Positions 14,769-23,913 of a stretch of 64,000 nt of DNA are shown one piece after another. This stretch comes from HGM04593 sp045533955. GTDB taxonomy: Bacteria; Bacteroidota; Bacteroidia; Bacteroidales; Bacteroidaceae. The position numbers and the translations under genes were made by a program. The notes under the pieces were generated by a model. The model was not told the DNA's origin. It searched no databases and saw only the letters and a list, made by a program, of their open reading frames with translations. Location of the stretch: contig JAZSIU010000069.1 of the NCBI GenBank assembly GCA_045533955.1, forward strand, positions 24,655-88,654, in the 5' to 3' direction. Each line of letters begins with the position of its first letter. Position 1 is the first letter of the stretch.

Positions 14769-16904
14769 TTATTTTACGATGGTAAGCTCGTCGATAATGC
14801 GCTTGCAACCGCCGAATTTATCAATCACAAACAGCACGTAACGAATATCCACGTTTATGCAGCGTTGCAGATTGTCGTCAAAGGTAATATCGCCACTGAG
14901 CGACTCCCAATTGCCGTCGAATGCCAAGCCAATGAGCTCGCCGCGGGCATTGAGCACGCCGCTGCCGCTGTTTCCGCCGGTAATATCATTTGTTGTGAGG
15001 AACGCCACGGGAAGCTCGCCGTTGGGCAGCGCATACTGTCCATAATCCTTTGTGCTGTAAAGTTCCTTGAGGCGTGCGGGCACAATAAACTCGCTGTTCT
15101 CGGGGTTCTCCTTCTCCATCACTCCTTTTAGCGTTGTGTAGTGATTGTATGTAACGCCGTCGCGGGGCTCGTAGGGCTTCACACTACCAAATGTCAGACG
15201 CATCGTAAAGTTGGCATCGGGGGCGACGGGTTTTCCGGCTGCCATTTCCAAGAGGCCCTTAAGATAGGTCTTGTGCAGCGGGTTGATTGTAGCCGTATAG
15301 GTGGCATTCCGGCCCACGAGCTGCGTATAAATGTCGAAAATTGCGTTACGCAACTGATAAGCGGGGTCTTTCTCAAGTTTCTTGAGCTCGGGCTTTTTTA
15401 TGAATTTGTCGAAATTCTTCTTGTTGCTAAGGATTGAGTTGTCGTAAACATAGTCGATGTATTTTTCCCAATTGCCCTTGTACTTCTTCTCAATCTGGTT
15501 CAGATAGTCGCCGCGCTCCTCGGGCTTTGTCAGTGAGATGTAGAGGGGAAGGGTTGCCTTTGCTATTCGACGGTCAATCTCGTGATTGTAGTCGCGGTCG
15601 TGCAGCCACTCGTATATTCCGCTCAGACGCTCGGGGGTGCTCAGAAGCTCTTTGTTGCCGCTCGAGAGGTTGCGATAGATAAACTCGGTGTTCATTATCA
15701 GTTCGCTTGTGAGTGTCATAAGATACAGCATACGAGCGTTCTCCTCGACAGTGGCGTTAATCTTATCCACCACCTGTGCATATTCGCTGTTGCCCACACT
15801 CTGCGCAAACTCCTTGAATTTTACCTCGCCGGCCAATTTCTTCTCGACAACCTTGTTGTCAACGATGGCCTTGTTCATACCTATTGAGTTTTTCCAATAG
15901 TTGCTTATGCGGGCCAATTTGTTGGCATATTGTATGGTGGCCTCTTCGCTCTTGGCCATCTCTTGGCGTATTACGTTAAGGGCTGCGTCGCGCATTGCAA
16001 TGCGGGGCTCGTTGCTGTTGTACATACGGCTCTTGACCTCGCCGCCTGTCAGGAAGCGTGATGTGCTGCCGGGGAATCCCATAATCATTGCATAGTCGCC
16101 AACCTCCTGTCCTGCAAGCGATATTGCGAGGTGCTTGGGGGTGCTCAGAGGCTTGTTGTTCTTGTTGTATGCAGCGGGATTGCCATTCTCGTCGCCATAG
16201 ACGCGGAACACCGAAAAGTCGCCCGTGTGGCGGGGCCACATCCAATTGTCTGTCTCGCCGCCGAACTTACCTATTGACGAGGGAGGGGTGGCTACGAGGC
16301 GCACGTCGGTGTAACGCTTGTAATAAACGAGGTAGTATTTATTGCCCTCGAAATAGGGCTTGAGCTCGGCGTACAGATACTTTTTGTTCTCGATGCTGTT
16401 ATCGGCGGCGAAGAGCTCCTGCCCAATGCCGCGCAGCCTCGATGCCGAGAAACTCTCTTGCTCGCTCAAACGTCCGTCGGCGATGCGGCTGTTAATCTCG
16501 TCGGTAACGTCTTTTATTTTCACGACAAAAGTAAAGCTGATGTCCTCGCAGGGAAGCTCCTCGGCGTAACTCTTCGACCAGAAGCCATCCTTCAGATAGT
16601 TGTGCTCCACTGTACTCAGCTGCTGAATGTAGCTGTATCCGCAGTGGTGGTTGGTGAAGATTAGGCCGTTGGGCGATACAATTTCACCCGTGCAGCCACC
16701 GCCGAAAATACCGATGGCATCCTTGAGCGAGGGGGCATCGGGCGAGTATATGTCGTCGGCCGAAATTTCAAGGCCAAGCTCGCGCATACGGTCTTCAAGA
16801 TTCTGACTGCGCATAAGTTGCAGCAACCACATACCCTCGTCGGCCTTAATCTGTGCGGGTAGTATCATAAGGGCTGCAATCAACGAAAATAAAAATTTCT
16901 TCAT
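14769..16904 (-). CDS. dpp7: S46 family dipeptidyl-peptidase, DPP7-like
   Basis: 711 residues, usual size for S46 peptidases. Signal peptide; then WLLQLMRSQNLEDRM and the catalytic-His motif TNHHCGY (His86/87), GGETDNWMWPRHTGDFSVFRVYGD with the Asp, and TGGNSGSGVL with nucleophile Ser646. The residue 18 positions after the Ser is Gly664; in characterised enzymes Gly at this place gives DPP7 (hydrophobic P1) and Arg gives DPP11 (acidic P1). It releases dipeptides in the periplasm, fitting peptide-based nutrition. Minus-strand -7 box at 16951-16958. Confidence 0.93.
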   Translation of the reverse strand: MKKFLFSLIAALMILPAQIKADEGMWLLQLMRSQNLEDRMRELGLEISADDIYSPDAPSLKDAIGIFGGGCTGEIVSPNGLIFTNHHCGYSYIQQLSTVEHNYLKDGFWSKSYAEELPCEDISFTFVVKIKDVTDEINSRIADGRLSEQESFSASRLRGIGQELFAADNSIENKKYLYAELKPYFEGNKYYLVYYKRYTDVRLVATPPSSIGKFGGETDNWMWPRHTGDFSVFRVYGDENGNPAAYNKNNKPLSTPKHLAISLAGQEVGDYAMIMGFPGSTSRFLTGGEVKSRMYNSNEPRIAMRDAALNVIRQEMAKSEEATIQYANKLARISNYWKNSIGMNKAIVDNKVVEKKLAGEVKFKEFAQSVGNSEYAQVVDKINATVEENARMLYLMTLTSELIMNTEFIYRNLSSGNKELLSTPERLSGIYEWLHDRDYNHEIDRRIAKATLPLYISLTKPEERGDYLNQIEKKYKGNWEKYIDYVYDNSILSNKKNFDKFIKKPELKKLEKDPAYQLRNAIFDIYTQLVGRNATYTATINPLHKTYLKGLLEMAAGKPVAPDANFTMRLTFGSVKPYEPRDGVTYNHYTTLKGVMEKENPENSEFIVPARLKELYSTKDYGQYALPNGELPVAFLTTNDITGGNSGSGVLNARGELIGLAFDGNWESLSGDITFDDNLQRCINVDIRYVLFVIDKFGGCKRIIDELTIVK

Positions 16905-16950
16905 ATTCTGTTAGTTTAATATTGAATGTATATGTTTATGAATGACTTTG

Positions 16951-16958
16951 CGAAGATA
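16951..16958 (-). promoter_or_regulatory. -7 box of the DPP7-like gene
   Basis: The minus strand reads TATCTTCG, 47 bases before the ATG at 16904. Confidence 0.45.
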
Positions 16959-17093
16959 CATTAAAAAATGTTGATACTCGCACGGGCGCGGCAAAAAGTC
17001 GGGCCGAGGGACAAAAATTCTTTCTCTACGGTCTATCGAAAGTGTTGTAAAATGTTATAACTTCATAATTTAAGAGTAAATGTGGCTGCACAA

Positions 17094-17126
17094 TTTGGAA
17101 AATTGCCGCTTTACAGTTTATATTCG
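17094..17126 (+). promoter_or_regulatory. Promoter of the DUF4369 lipoprotein gene
   Basis: TTTG (17094-17097), 21 bases, TATATTCG (17119-17126), 20 bases before the ATG at 17147. Confidence 0.55.
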
Positions 17127-17146
17127 CGCTTGGAAACACAAAAGAT

Positions 17147-17845
17147 ATGTACAAACTACTGAAATACTCTCTTTTTGCGGCATTAGTGCCCTTATTGGCC
17201 TCGTGCTTCGGAGAATACAGCCTCAGAGGCAGTACCGACGGCTTTTATAATGGCGAGCAGGCATATATCAAGGTTGATAGCGGCGGCGTGTGGCACACGG
17301 TCGATTCGTGCGACATTCTGCACGGCTGCTTCGAGATGCGGGGCGAGGTTGATGCTCCCTTCCTCACGTCGCTCTTTATCGGCGAGGAGGCCATAATGCC
17401 CATAATCATTGAGAGCGGCGATATTGTTGTCAATTTATCAATGCGCGACGCCAACGTCAGCGGCACCAATCTGAACGACCAATTGTCCCAATTCATCGAG
17501 GATAAAGATATTTTCGAGCGTCGCATAATGGAGATTGAGCGCCGCGAGACAGCGCTCATCCTCGACGGCCACACTGCCGAGAGTGCCGCAGCCGAGGTGC
17601 GCGAGGCAATTGCTGCCGTGGGCGACTCAATGAACCTCTTTGTCGAAAAAACAATACGCGACCATTATAACACTGTGCTGGGGCCCTGCATCTTCCAACT
17701 ATTGTGCAGCGCAATGCCTTACCCACTTATCACTAAGCAGGTCGAGGGCATTCTTGCCGACGCCCCGCAGAGTTTCAAGGATAATCACTTTGTAAAAATG
17801 TTCGTCGCGGCCGCCGAGGAGAATATGCAACGTATGCAGAAATAA
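17147..17845 (+). CDS. DUF4369 domain lipoprotein
   Basis: 232 residues with a lipoprotein signal (PLLASC at about 17-22). Residues 25-110 look like DUF4369 (LRGSTDGFYNGEQAYIKV, then a beta-rich stretch ending PIIIESGDIVVNLS), the domain that in Bacteroidota usually precedes a thioredoxin/AhpC domain. Here the C-terminal half is helical and has no CxxC, so the thioredoxin part is absent. Probably anchored in the periplasmic or outer surface; function unknown. Confidence 0.75.
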   Translation: MYKLLKYSLFAALVPLLASCFGEYSLRGSTDGFYNGEQAYIKVDSGGVWHTVDSCDILHGCFEMRGEVDAPFLTSLFIGEEAIMPIIIESGDIVVNLSMRDANVSGTNLNDQLSQFIEDKDIFERRIMEIERRETALILDGHTAESAAAEVREAIAAVGDSMNLFVEKTIRDHYNTVLGPCIFQLLCSAMPYPLITKQVEGILADAPQSFKDNHFVKMFVAAAEENMQRMQK

Positions 17846-17882
17846 CGCTGGCGACTCTTTTTTTGCTGTCTAAAAGATATTC

Positions 17883-17926
17883 TGCATCCTAAGAGTTGGG
17901 AAATAATCCTTAGGATGCACTTTTTT
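17883..17926 (+). terminator. Terminator of the DUF4369 gene
   Basis: An 11-base stem (TGCATCCTAAG at 17883-17893 with its complement at 17909-17919) followed by T6 at 17921-17926. Confidence 0.8.
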
Positions 17927-18478
17927 AGGCTCAGTAGCAAAAAGGTGTGGTCGGGATTACTCTATTTATCACCCTCTCGGAATACTTATGCGGCTATTCT
18001 CTCTTTCACTTTATACTTTAGGACTTACTTTTTTTCAGAAAAAAGTAAGCAAAAAAACTGCACCTAAAGAAATTGTCGCGGGGCCTCCTTTGCTTGTGAG
18101 TCATCAGTTCCTGTACTCGCTCGGATGCTTGCTGGTCATTGCGGTTTACGATTGTTTTAAGGGTGCTGCGGAATTATAATCGACAATGCTTGCAGCAATA
18201 GTCGCGCGAAAGTGCAGGCGCAGCTTGCCGCGCGCGGGATGCGAATGGCAAGCATTGTTAGCGCCCGGCGGCGTAAACATACCTCGCACTTTTTTCTTAA
18301 AACAATCGAACCTACATTGAATTTCTTTTTTATGGTGCAATAAATTAAAAGTTACCTTTTGCACGTAATTATATTCGGCTGTTCTTGAAAATTAGAAATA
18401 GATTATTGATTCTTGTTCACAGTAAATTTCTACTGAGCCTTTCTTTGCCGTCTGCCGACGGTTGGTTGATGCTTTTTT
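17927..18478. repeat. Intergenic region with nested inverted repeats
   Basis: No convincing gene. It holds an AT hairpin (CTTACTTTTTT near 18021 with AAAAAAGTAAG near 18041), outer 13-base arms at 18149-18161 and 18296-18308 (CGATTGTTTTAAG), inner 11-base arms at 18183-18193 and 18248-18258 (ACAATGCTTGC), and a GC-rich centre unlike the flanks. Short frames here give improbable proteins. It could be a dispersed palindromic element or a structured RNA. Confidence 0.5.
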
Positions 18479-18531
18479 AAATCATTTTGGTCTCTTGGGC
18501 GCCAATATAGCCCAAGAGACCAAAATGATTT
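18479..18531. terminator. Long hairpin after ispG
   Basis: A 22-base stem (18479-18500 with 18510-18531; core GGTCTCTTGGGC) with T-runs on the plus side. It lies 22 bases after the ispG stop and probably terminates it. Confidence 0.65.
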
Positions 18532-18553
18532 TTTTAGGCCGCGGTGGCTGTGG

Positions 18554-20287
18554 TTACTGCGCTTTGCGGTCGTCCTCTATTAGTTTGAGGAGGCGCTCGA
18601 TGGCCTCGTCCTCGGGGATATTCTTTTGCACGCACTCTTGTTTGCGGTACAGGCTCACTTTTCCGCGTGCCGCGCCCACGTAGCCGTAGTCGGCGTCGGC
18701 CATCTCGCCGGGGCCATTTACTATGCAGCCCATCACGCCTATCTTTAGTCCTTTCAGATGGCCGGTGGCGGCTTTTATGCGTGCCAGCGTGCCCTGAAGG
18801 TCGTACATTGTGCGGCCGCATCCGGGGCAGGCGATATATTCGGTCTTGCTGATGCGTGTGCGTGTGGCCTGCAAGATGCCGAAGGCTATTGCGTTTATCT
18901 GCTCGTGGTCGATGCCTTCGTTCTCTATCCACACTCCGTCGGCAAGGCCGTCGATGAGCATTACTCCAAGGTCGGCGGCGGCTTTTATGCGCAGGCTCTC
19001 GACGCTGCTCTCGGAGTATGTGCGGCGTATCACGACGGGGGTGCTCACTCCCTCGACCATAAGGCGGTGGACAAGGGCGCGCAGCTCGCCAACGGGGTTC
19101 TTGTGTGTGCTGTGAGCGATAATTACGCTGTTGCTGCTGCCTCGGAGCTGTTCGATGAGGGCGGGTGTAAGGTCGCTGTATTGCAGGGTGATAAATTCGA
19201 TGCCTTTGCTATCTTCTATCGTTCCGTTGTGTGCCACAAAGTCGGGTGCAAGATTCTGCTCTGTGGTGTGGTGGCCGCTTATCACCACGGGGACTTTGTC
19301 GCCGCCTATGCAACCGACGGCCTTTGTGGTGCGGCGGCGGGGCTCGATGTAGTTAAAATGGGGCGAAACGATGCCCTCTACTGCGTGGTGTCCCGCGCGC
19401 GAGGCTATATACTCGGCAAGCTCTTTGGCGACGGGAATCTCGTTCTCGGGGGCCTCGGCAAGCGAGACGCGCACCGTGTCGCCTATGCCGTCGGCAAGCA
19501 GTGCTCCGATGCCGACGGCGCTCTTTATGCGGCCGTCCTCGGCGTCGCCGGCCTCGGTAACGCCCAGATGCAGGGGGAACGATACGCCCTCTTGCTGCAT
19601 CACTGCCACAAGGCGGCGCACGGTGGTTACCATCATTGCTGTGTTACTTGTTTTTATGGATACTACCACGTTGCTGAAATTCTCGTCGCGGCAGATGCGC
19701 AGAAACTCCATACACGACTCGACAACGCCCGAGGGGGTGTCGCCGTAGCGGCTCATTATTCTGTCCGAGAGTGAGCCGTGATTTACGCCCACGCGTATGG
19801 CCTTACCCTCTTTTTTGCATAGGTCGAGGAAAGCGGTGAAGCGTCGGCGCAGGCGCACAAGCTCTTCGGCATACTCCTCGTCGGTGTAGTCGATGTGTTT
19901 GAACGTGCGGGCCGTATCGACGTAGTTTCCGGGGTTTACGCGCACTTTGTCGGCATATTGTGCGGCGACGTCGGCTACCGATGCGTTGAAATGTACGTCG
20001 GCCACAAGGGGAACGTTGCATCCTTGCGACGATAGCAGGGCTTTTATGTTGCCCATATTTATTGCTTCGCGGCTGCCTTGTGTGGTGAGGCGTACAAGCT
20101 CGCCGCCCTTTGCAACGATGCGTTGCACCTGTGCGGCGCTGCCCTCGGTGTCCATCGTCGATGTGTTTGTCATCGACTGTATGCGCACGGGGTTGTTGCA
20201 GCCTATCTTGACGCCGCCTACATTCACCTCGACGGTGCTGCGGCGTCGGTAATTGAATATATCAATTTGTTTTGTACTCATATTCAA
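18554..20287 (-). CDS. ispG: 4-hydroxy-3-methylbut-2-enyl diphosphate synthase (IspG)
   Basis: Penultimate step of the MEP isoprenoid pathway, converting MEcPP to HMBPP. 577 residues: the long form with an insertion between barrel and Fe-S domain, as in Bacteroidota and plants. RRSTVEVNVGGVKIGCNNPVRIQSMTNT opens the barrel; the C-terminal cluster domain has CPGCGRTMYDLQ and GVMGCIVNGPGEMADADYGYVG with the 4Fe-4S cysteines. The start (MNM at 20287, or the second Met at 20281) overlaps the purE 3' end. With dxs at 32078 it shows the MEP route is used. Confidence 0.96.
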   Translation of the reverse strand: MNMSTKQIDIFNYRRRSTVEVNVGGVKIGCNNPVRIQSMTNTSTMDTEGSAAQVQRIVAKGGELVRLTTQGSREAINMGNIKALLSSQGCNVPLVADVHFNASVADVAAQYADKVRVNPGNYVDTARTFKHIDYTDEEYAEELVRLRRRFTAFLDLCKKEGKAIRVGVNHGSLSDRIMSRYGDTPSGVVESCMEFLRICRDENFSNVVVSIKTSNTAMMVTTVRRLVAVMQQEGVSFPLHLGVTEAGDAEDGRIKSAVGIGALLADGIGDTVRVSLAEAPENEIPVAKELAEYIASRAGHHAVEGIVSPHFNYIEPRRRTTKAVGCIGGDKVPVVISGHHTTEQNLAPDFVAHNGTIEDSKGIEFITLQYSDLTPALIEQLRGSSNSVIIAHSTHKNPVGELRALVHRLMVEGVSTPVVIRRTYSESSVESLRIKAAADLGVMLIDGLADGVWIENEGIDHEQINAIAFGILQATRTRISKTEYIACPGCGRTMYDLQGTLARIKAATGHLKGLKIGVMGCIVNGPGEMADADYGYVGAARGKVSLYRKQECVQKNIPEDEAIERLLKLIEDDRKAQ

Positions 20288-20768
20288 GCCCTTTCAGTTC
20301 TTCGTTGGCTTTTTCTATCTTTTTCTTGAGGCTCTGTTTGTAGGCGGATACACGTGCGGCAAGCTCGCTGTCGGCCAAAGAGAGCATCTGTGCTGCCAAG
20401 ATGGCTGCGTTGAGCGAGGCGTTTATGCCCACCGTGGCCACGGGGATTCCGGGGGGCATCTGCACTATTGCCAGCAGTGCGTCCATTCCGTCGAGGGTGC
20501 TGTTTATGGGCACGCCGATTACGGGCAGGGTGGTGCTTGCTGCTATTACTCCGGGCAGATGCGCGGCCATTCCTGCGGCGGCGATTATTATTTTTACTCC
20601 GCGCTCTTTGGCTCCTTTGGCGAAGGCTTCCACTGCCTCGGGGGTGCGGTGGGCCGAGAGGGCGTTAACCTCGAAGGGGATGTGCATCTCGTTCAGAAAA
20701 TCGGTTGCTTTTTTCATTACGGGAAGGTCGGAGGTGCTTCCCATTATTACGCTTACTATTGGTTCCAT
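20262..20768 (-). CDS. purE: N5-carboxyaminoimidazole ribonucleotide mutase (PurE)
   Basis: 168 residues, class I PurE length. VSVIMGSTSDLPVMKKA near the N-terminus, the substrate loop VNALSAHRTPE and the IIAAAGMAAHLPGVIAA and GIPVATVGINASLNAAILAAQ motifs are all present. It interconverts N5-CAIR and CAIR in purine synthesis. The stop lies inside the ispG start region (26-base overlap), so the two are likely coupled. Confidence 0.96.
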   Translation of the reverse strand: MEPIVSVIMGSTSDLPVMKKATDFLNEMHIPFEVNALSAHRTPEAVEAFAKGAKERGVKIIIAAAGMAAHLPGVIAASTTLPVIGVPINSTLDGMDALLAIVQMPPGIPVATVGINASLNAAILAAQMLSLADSELAARVSAYKQSLKKKIEKANEELKGLEYEYKTN

Positions 20769-20859
20769 AATTTTATTTTTTTTATTTTCGGCTCTCCCCG
20801 CGGTGCTTTGCGTGGGGCATCGGGGGCTGTTTTTTTTAAAATGTTTATGCCTTGGGGGC

Positions 20860-22851
20860 TCAGGGGCGCTCCTTTATTATGCCTTTTCGATAGGCAAGGA
20901 GCAGGCGTTCGAGGTCGGCAATCTTCAGCTGTATGCCGCGGCCGATGTCTGTGTCGCGCACCTTCTCGCGCTTACCCATCATTTCGACAATCTGTGTGGT
21001 GCCCTGAATGTCGGTTCCGTTGAGTATGGCCTCTTCGGTGGATGTAAAGGGCTCGTGTTGCACAAGTTCGAAGCCTCGGCTGTGATAGACGAGTGTGTAG
21101 CCTGCGATGCCTGTGCGGTTGTGATATACGCGCGAGAATCCTCCGTCGATAACCATCAGACGGCCGTCGGCCTTTATGGGGGTCTCGCCTTTGCCCACAC
21201 GCACGGGGACGTGTCCGTTTATAATGTGTCGGTGGCTGCCTTTTACGCCAAACTCGTCGAGGATGCCGTCGCACACCTCGGCCTTGTCGCGCAGAATGTA
21301 GTACCACCCTTTGGGCTCCTTTTGTACCTCTTTGTCGGTGAGCAGATAGCGCTCGAATGTGGCCATCTTCGATTTTCCGAACAGGGGCGACTCGGGGCCG
21401 CACCACAGGTACCAGAAAAAGTCGGCGGCGTAGGCGCGCTCCTCGGCGTTGACGTCGTTGTCGAATGCGGCGCGTGCCATTCGCTCGACACGTTTCATAA
21501 GTTCCTTGCCCTTTACGGGTACTCCGCCAAAGACAACCTCGCGCATCGAGCCGTCCTCGTTTATGGGTACGGCTGCGTGGAACATTAGGTTCGAGTTGTA
21601 TATTGCGTACATTCCTCCGCGCATAAGCAGGCAGTTGACGTGGGCCTGCAAACGCTCGCTGCGCATAAATGAGTGGCGCAGACGCTCTATAAGGTCTTGC
21701 TCCTCGGGGGTGAGTGCGTAGGGGGCGGAGGGGTCGAGCGTGGGCCACAGCTTGTCTTTCATTTCGTACTCGTTGCCGTCGATGGTTATTGTGCCGCGCT
21801 CTTTGTTTATAAATTCCATAAGGCAACGGTCTTGCATATTCCACTCGGGGTGGGCCATTGCAATTTGTCCCGACAGTTTAAATTCAATCACCGAGACGGC
21901 TTTGTGCATCTGTGCTATTAAGCGGACGTCTTTGTCGGTGAAATTTGTGCGCTCTTCATCGACGCGCGGCTGATATATTTCGCAGGGGTCGTCGCCGTAC
22001 TGCTCCATTGCGAATGTGGCCAGCGGCACCATATTTATTGCGTAACCATCCTCGAGGGTGGTGGTGTTTGCGTCGCGCAGCGACAGGCGAAGCACGCTTG
22101 CTATGCAGCAGGTGTTTCCGGCTGCTGCACCCATCCACAGGACGTCGTGATTGCCCCACGTAATATCAAGATGGTGATATTCGCTGAGGGTGTCCATTAT
22201 GTGATGCGCGCCGGGGCCGCGGTCGAAAATGTCGCCCAAAATGTGCAGGCGGTCTATTGTGAGGCGCTGGATAAGGTAGCACAGCGCTGTTATAAAGTGC
22301 TGTGCACGGCCTGTGCCGATGATGGTCTCGACAATGACGCTCAGATAGGCTTGTTTGTTCTCGATGTCGTTGCTCTCGTGCAGAAGTTCCTCGATAATGT
22401 AGGCATACTCCTCGGGGAGGCTCTTACGCACCTTCGAGCGGGTGTATTTCGACGATACGTCGCGGCATACTTTTATGAGCTTGCCCAGCGTCTCGCGGTA
22501 AAATTCGCTGACGTCGGCCACGGACTGCTCTATTAGCTTTAGTTTCTCTTCGGGGTAGTAGATGAGCGTGCACAGCTCTTTCTTTTGAGCGTCGCTGAGC
22601 TCGTCGCCGAAAAGCTCGTTCACCTTGCGCTTTATATTGCCCGATGCGTTGCGCAGCACGTGCTCAAAGGCTTCGTGCTCGCCGTGAATATCGGCCATAA
22701 AGTGCTCGGTGGGCTTGGGCAGATGCAGGATGGCCTCAAGGTTTATAATCTCGGTTGTTACACTCGACACGGTTGGAAAATCGCGTGCCAACAGACGAAG
22801 GTATCTTAAGTCCTCTTTTACCTCTTCAAGGGTTACGTGCGGTTTAAGCAT
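20860..22851 (-). CDS. fbp: Class III fructose-1,6-bisphosphatase
   Basis: 663 residues from the Met at 22851, the length of Bacillus-type class III enzymes. Gluconeogenic hydrolysis of fructose 1,6-bisphosphate. Metallophosphatase motifs are visible: FMADIHGEHEAFEH, LGDIFDRGPGAHHIMD and TWGNHDVLWMGAAAGN; the C-terminus has RHIINGHVPV and DGGFSRVYHN. An upstream in-frame Met (22884) would lengthen it by 11 residues. It precedes purE by 91 bases on the same strand. Confidence 0.95.
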   Translation of the reverse strand: MLKPHVTLEEVKEDLRYLRLLARDFPTVSSVTTEIINLEAILHLPKPTEHFMADIHGEHEAFEHVLRNASGNIKRKVNELFGDELSDAQKKELCTLIYYPEEKLKLIEQSVADVSEFYRETLGKLIKVCRDVSSKYTRSKVRKSLPEEYAYIIEELLHESNDIENKQAYLSVIVETIIGTGRAQHFITALCYLIQRLTIDRLHILGDIFDRGPGAHHIMDTLSEYHHLDITWGNHDVLWMGAAAGNTCCIASVLRLSLRDANTTTLEDGYAINMVPLATFAMEQYGDDPCEIYQPRVDEERTNFTDKDVRLIAQMHKAVSVIEFKLSGQIAMAHPEWNMQDRCLMEFINKERGTITIDGNEYEMKDKLWPTLDPSAPYALTPEEQDLIERLRHSFMRSERLQAHVNCLLMRGGMYAIYNSNLMFHAAVPINEDGSMREVVFGGVPVKGKELMKRVERMARAAFDNDVNAEERAYAADFFWYLWCGPESPLFGKSKMATFERYLLTDKEVQKEPKGWYYILRDKAEVCDGILDEFGVKGSHRHIINGHVPVRVGKGETPIKADGRLMVIDGGFSRVYHNRTGIAGYTLVYHSRGFELVQHEPFTSTEEAILNGTDIQGTTQIVEMMGKREKVRDTDIGRGIQLKIADLERLLLAYRKGIIKERP

Positions 22852-23023
22852 AGTCGTATTCTTTTGTCTATCATTGGCCCGCACCCTGAAGAAAAAGGGC
22901 CCGGACGCTATCTTACCGCAAATTTATACTTATTTTTTTCAAATAACAAATTTTATGGTGCAATAAAGAGGGGGCGGGAGCGGTTGTGGTGTTACTACTA
23001 TGCTGTGTAGGGTTCTTCGGTGG

Positions 23024-23866
23024 TTATTTCCCGAACCCTTCGCTTATGAATGGCAGCGCAATGTAGAGTGCCTCTTGCCAATATTGCCACGAGTGTCCGC
23101 CGTCGCGCACGCGCAATTGGTGGCGCACACGTTGCTTGCGCATTGCGCGTATAAACTCCATATTGTTGTCGAAGAGAAAATCGTCGTCGCCAACGTCGAT
23201 GAACCAGCGTACCGATGCTATGCTGTCGCGCTGCTCTTTTGTGGCATTTTGGACGATGGTGATATTGTTGTGCTCGACGGCACTCTGCATAAAGAGGCGG
23301 CGACGAGCGTCGGGGTTGCGGCTTATCCAGCTGTTCTCAATCATTCCCATAAGGGCGCTCATTGCGTAGGCCGAGGAGAACATCTCGCTGTGGCGCAGGG
23401 CGTAGCCTGTGGTGCCTCCGCCGCCCATCGAGAGGCCGGCAATGGCGCGTTGCTCGCGACGAGCTTTTATGCGGTAGCTGCTCTCGATGTGTGGAATAAA
23501 TTCTTGGAAGAAAAAGTCCTCGTAACGCCACCCCTCGCAGTTGAAATATCCGTCGTAGGTGGTGCCTGCGTCGGGCATTACGATTATCATTTTTTGTGCC
23601 TTTTTATCGGCGAAAATATCGGTGGCAATCTCTTGTATGCATCCTTTGTCGCGCCACGATGTGTGGTTGTCGGTTAGTCCGTGCAGGAGGTAAAGGACGG
23701 GGTAGAGGGTGGTGTCGCTCTGTTCGTAGCCCTCGGGCAGGTAGATGCAGTAGTTTTTGTCGCAGCCGAGTATGGTGCTCTTAAGGCTTTTTTCTTCGAC
23801 TCTTTGGGCTGTTGCGGCCATTGTGCCGATTATCAGCATTGCTATTGTGGCTGTTATTCTGTTCAT
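23024..23866 (-). CDS. Secreted esterase of the esterase D/PF00756 family
   Basis: 280 residues from the ATG at 23866 with a signal peptide ending TAAQ. Alpha/beta-hydrolase: YPVLYLLHGLTDNHTSW (oxyanion strand), MIIVMPDAG, AIAGLSMGGGGTTGYALRH with the nucleophile Ser in GLSMGG, an Asp near FIDVGDDDFL and the His of RDGGHSWQYWQEAL. Such enzymes hydrolyse ester bonds, including acetyl or feruloyl esters; substrate unknown. Last gene of the nucleoside kinase-rpoN-esterase run, 47 bases after rpoN. Confidence 0.88.
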   Translation of the reverse strand: MNRITATIAMLIIGTMAATAQRVEEKSLKSTILGCDKNYCIYLPEGYEQSDTTLYPVLYLLHGLTDNHTSWRDKGCIQEIATDIFADKKAQKMIIVMPDAGTTYDGYFNCEGWRYEDFFFQEFIPHIESSYRIKARREQRAIAGLSMGGGGTTGYALRHSEMFSSAYAMSALMGMIENSWISRNPDARRRLFMQSAVEHNNITIVQNATKEQRDSIASVRWFIDVGDDDFLFDNNMEFIRAMRKQRVRHQLRVRDGGHSWQYWQEALYIALPFISEGFGK

Positions 23867-23913
23867 ATTTTCTTTTGTTGGTTGTTGTGCGAAAAAAAAA
23901 GTGGGTTGTCGGC

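Noticed and set aside
18146..18364. Small protein genes in the 17927-18478 region
   Set aside because: Frames on either strand cross the palindromes, lack start signals and give improbable compositions.
18758..19774. 338-codon plus-strand frame
   Set aside because: Antisense to ispG, whose motifs are complete.
20401..21588. 395-codon plus-strand frame
   Set aside because: Antisense to purE and fbp, both certain genes; shadow of biased codon use.
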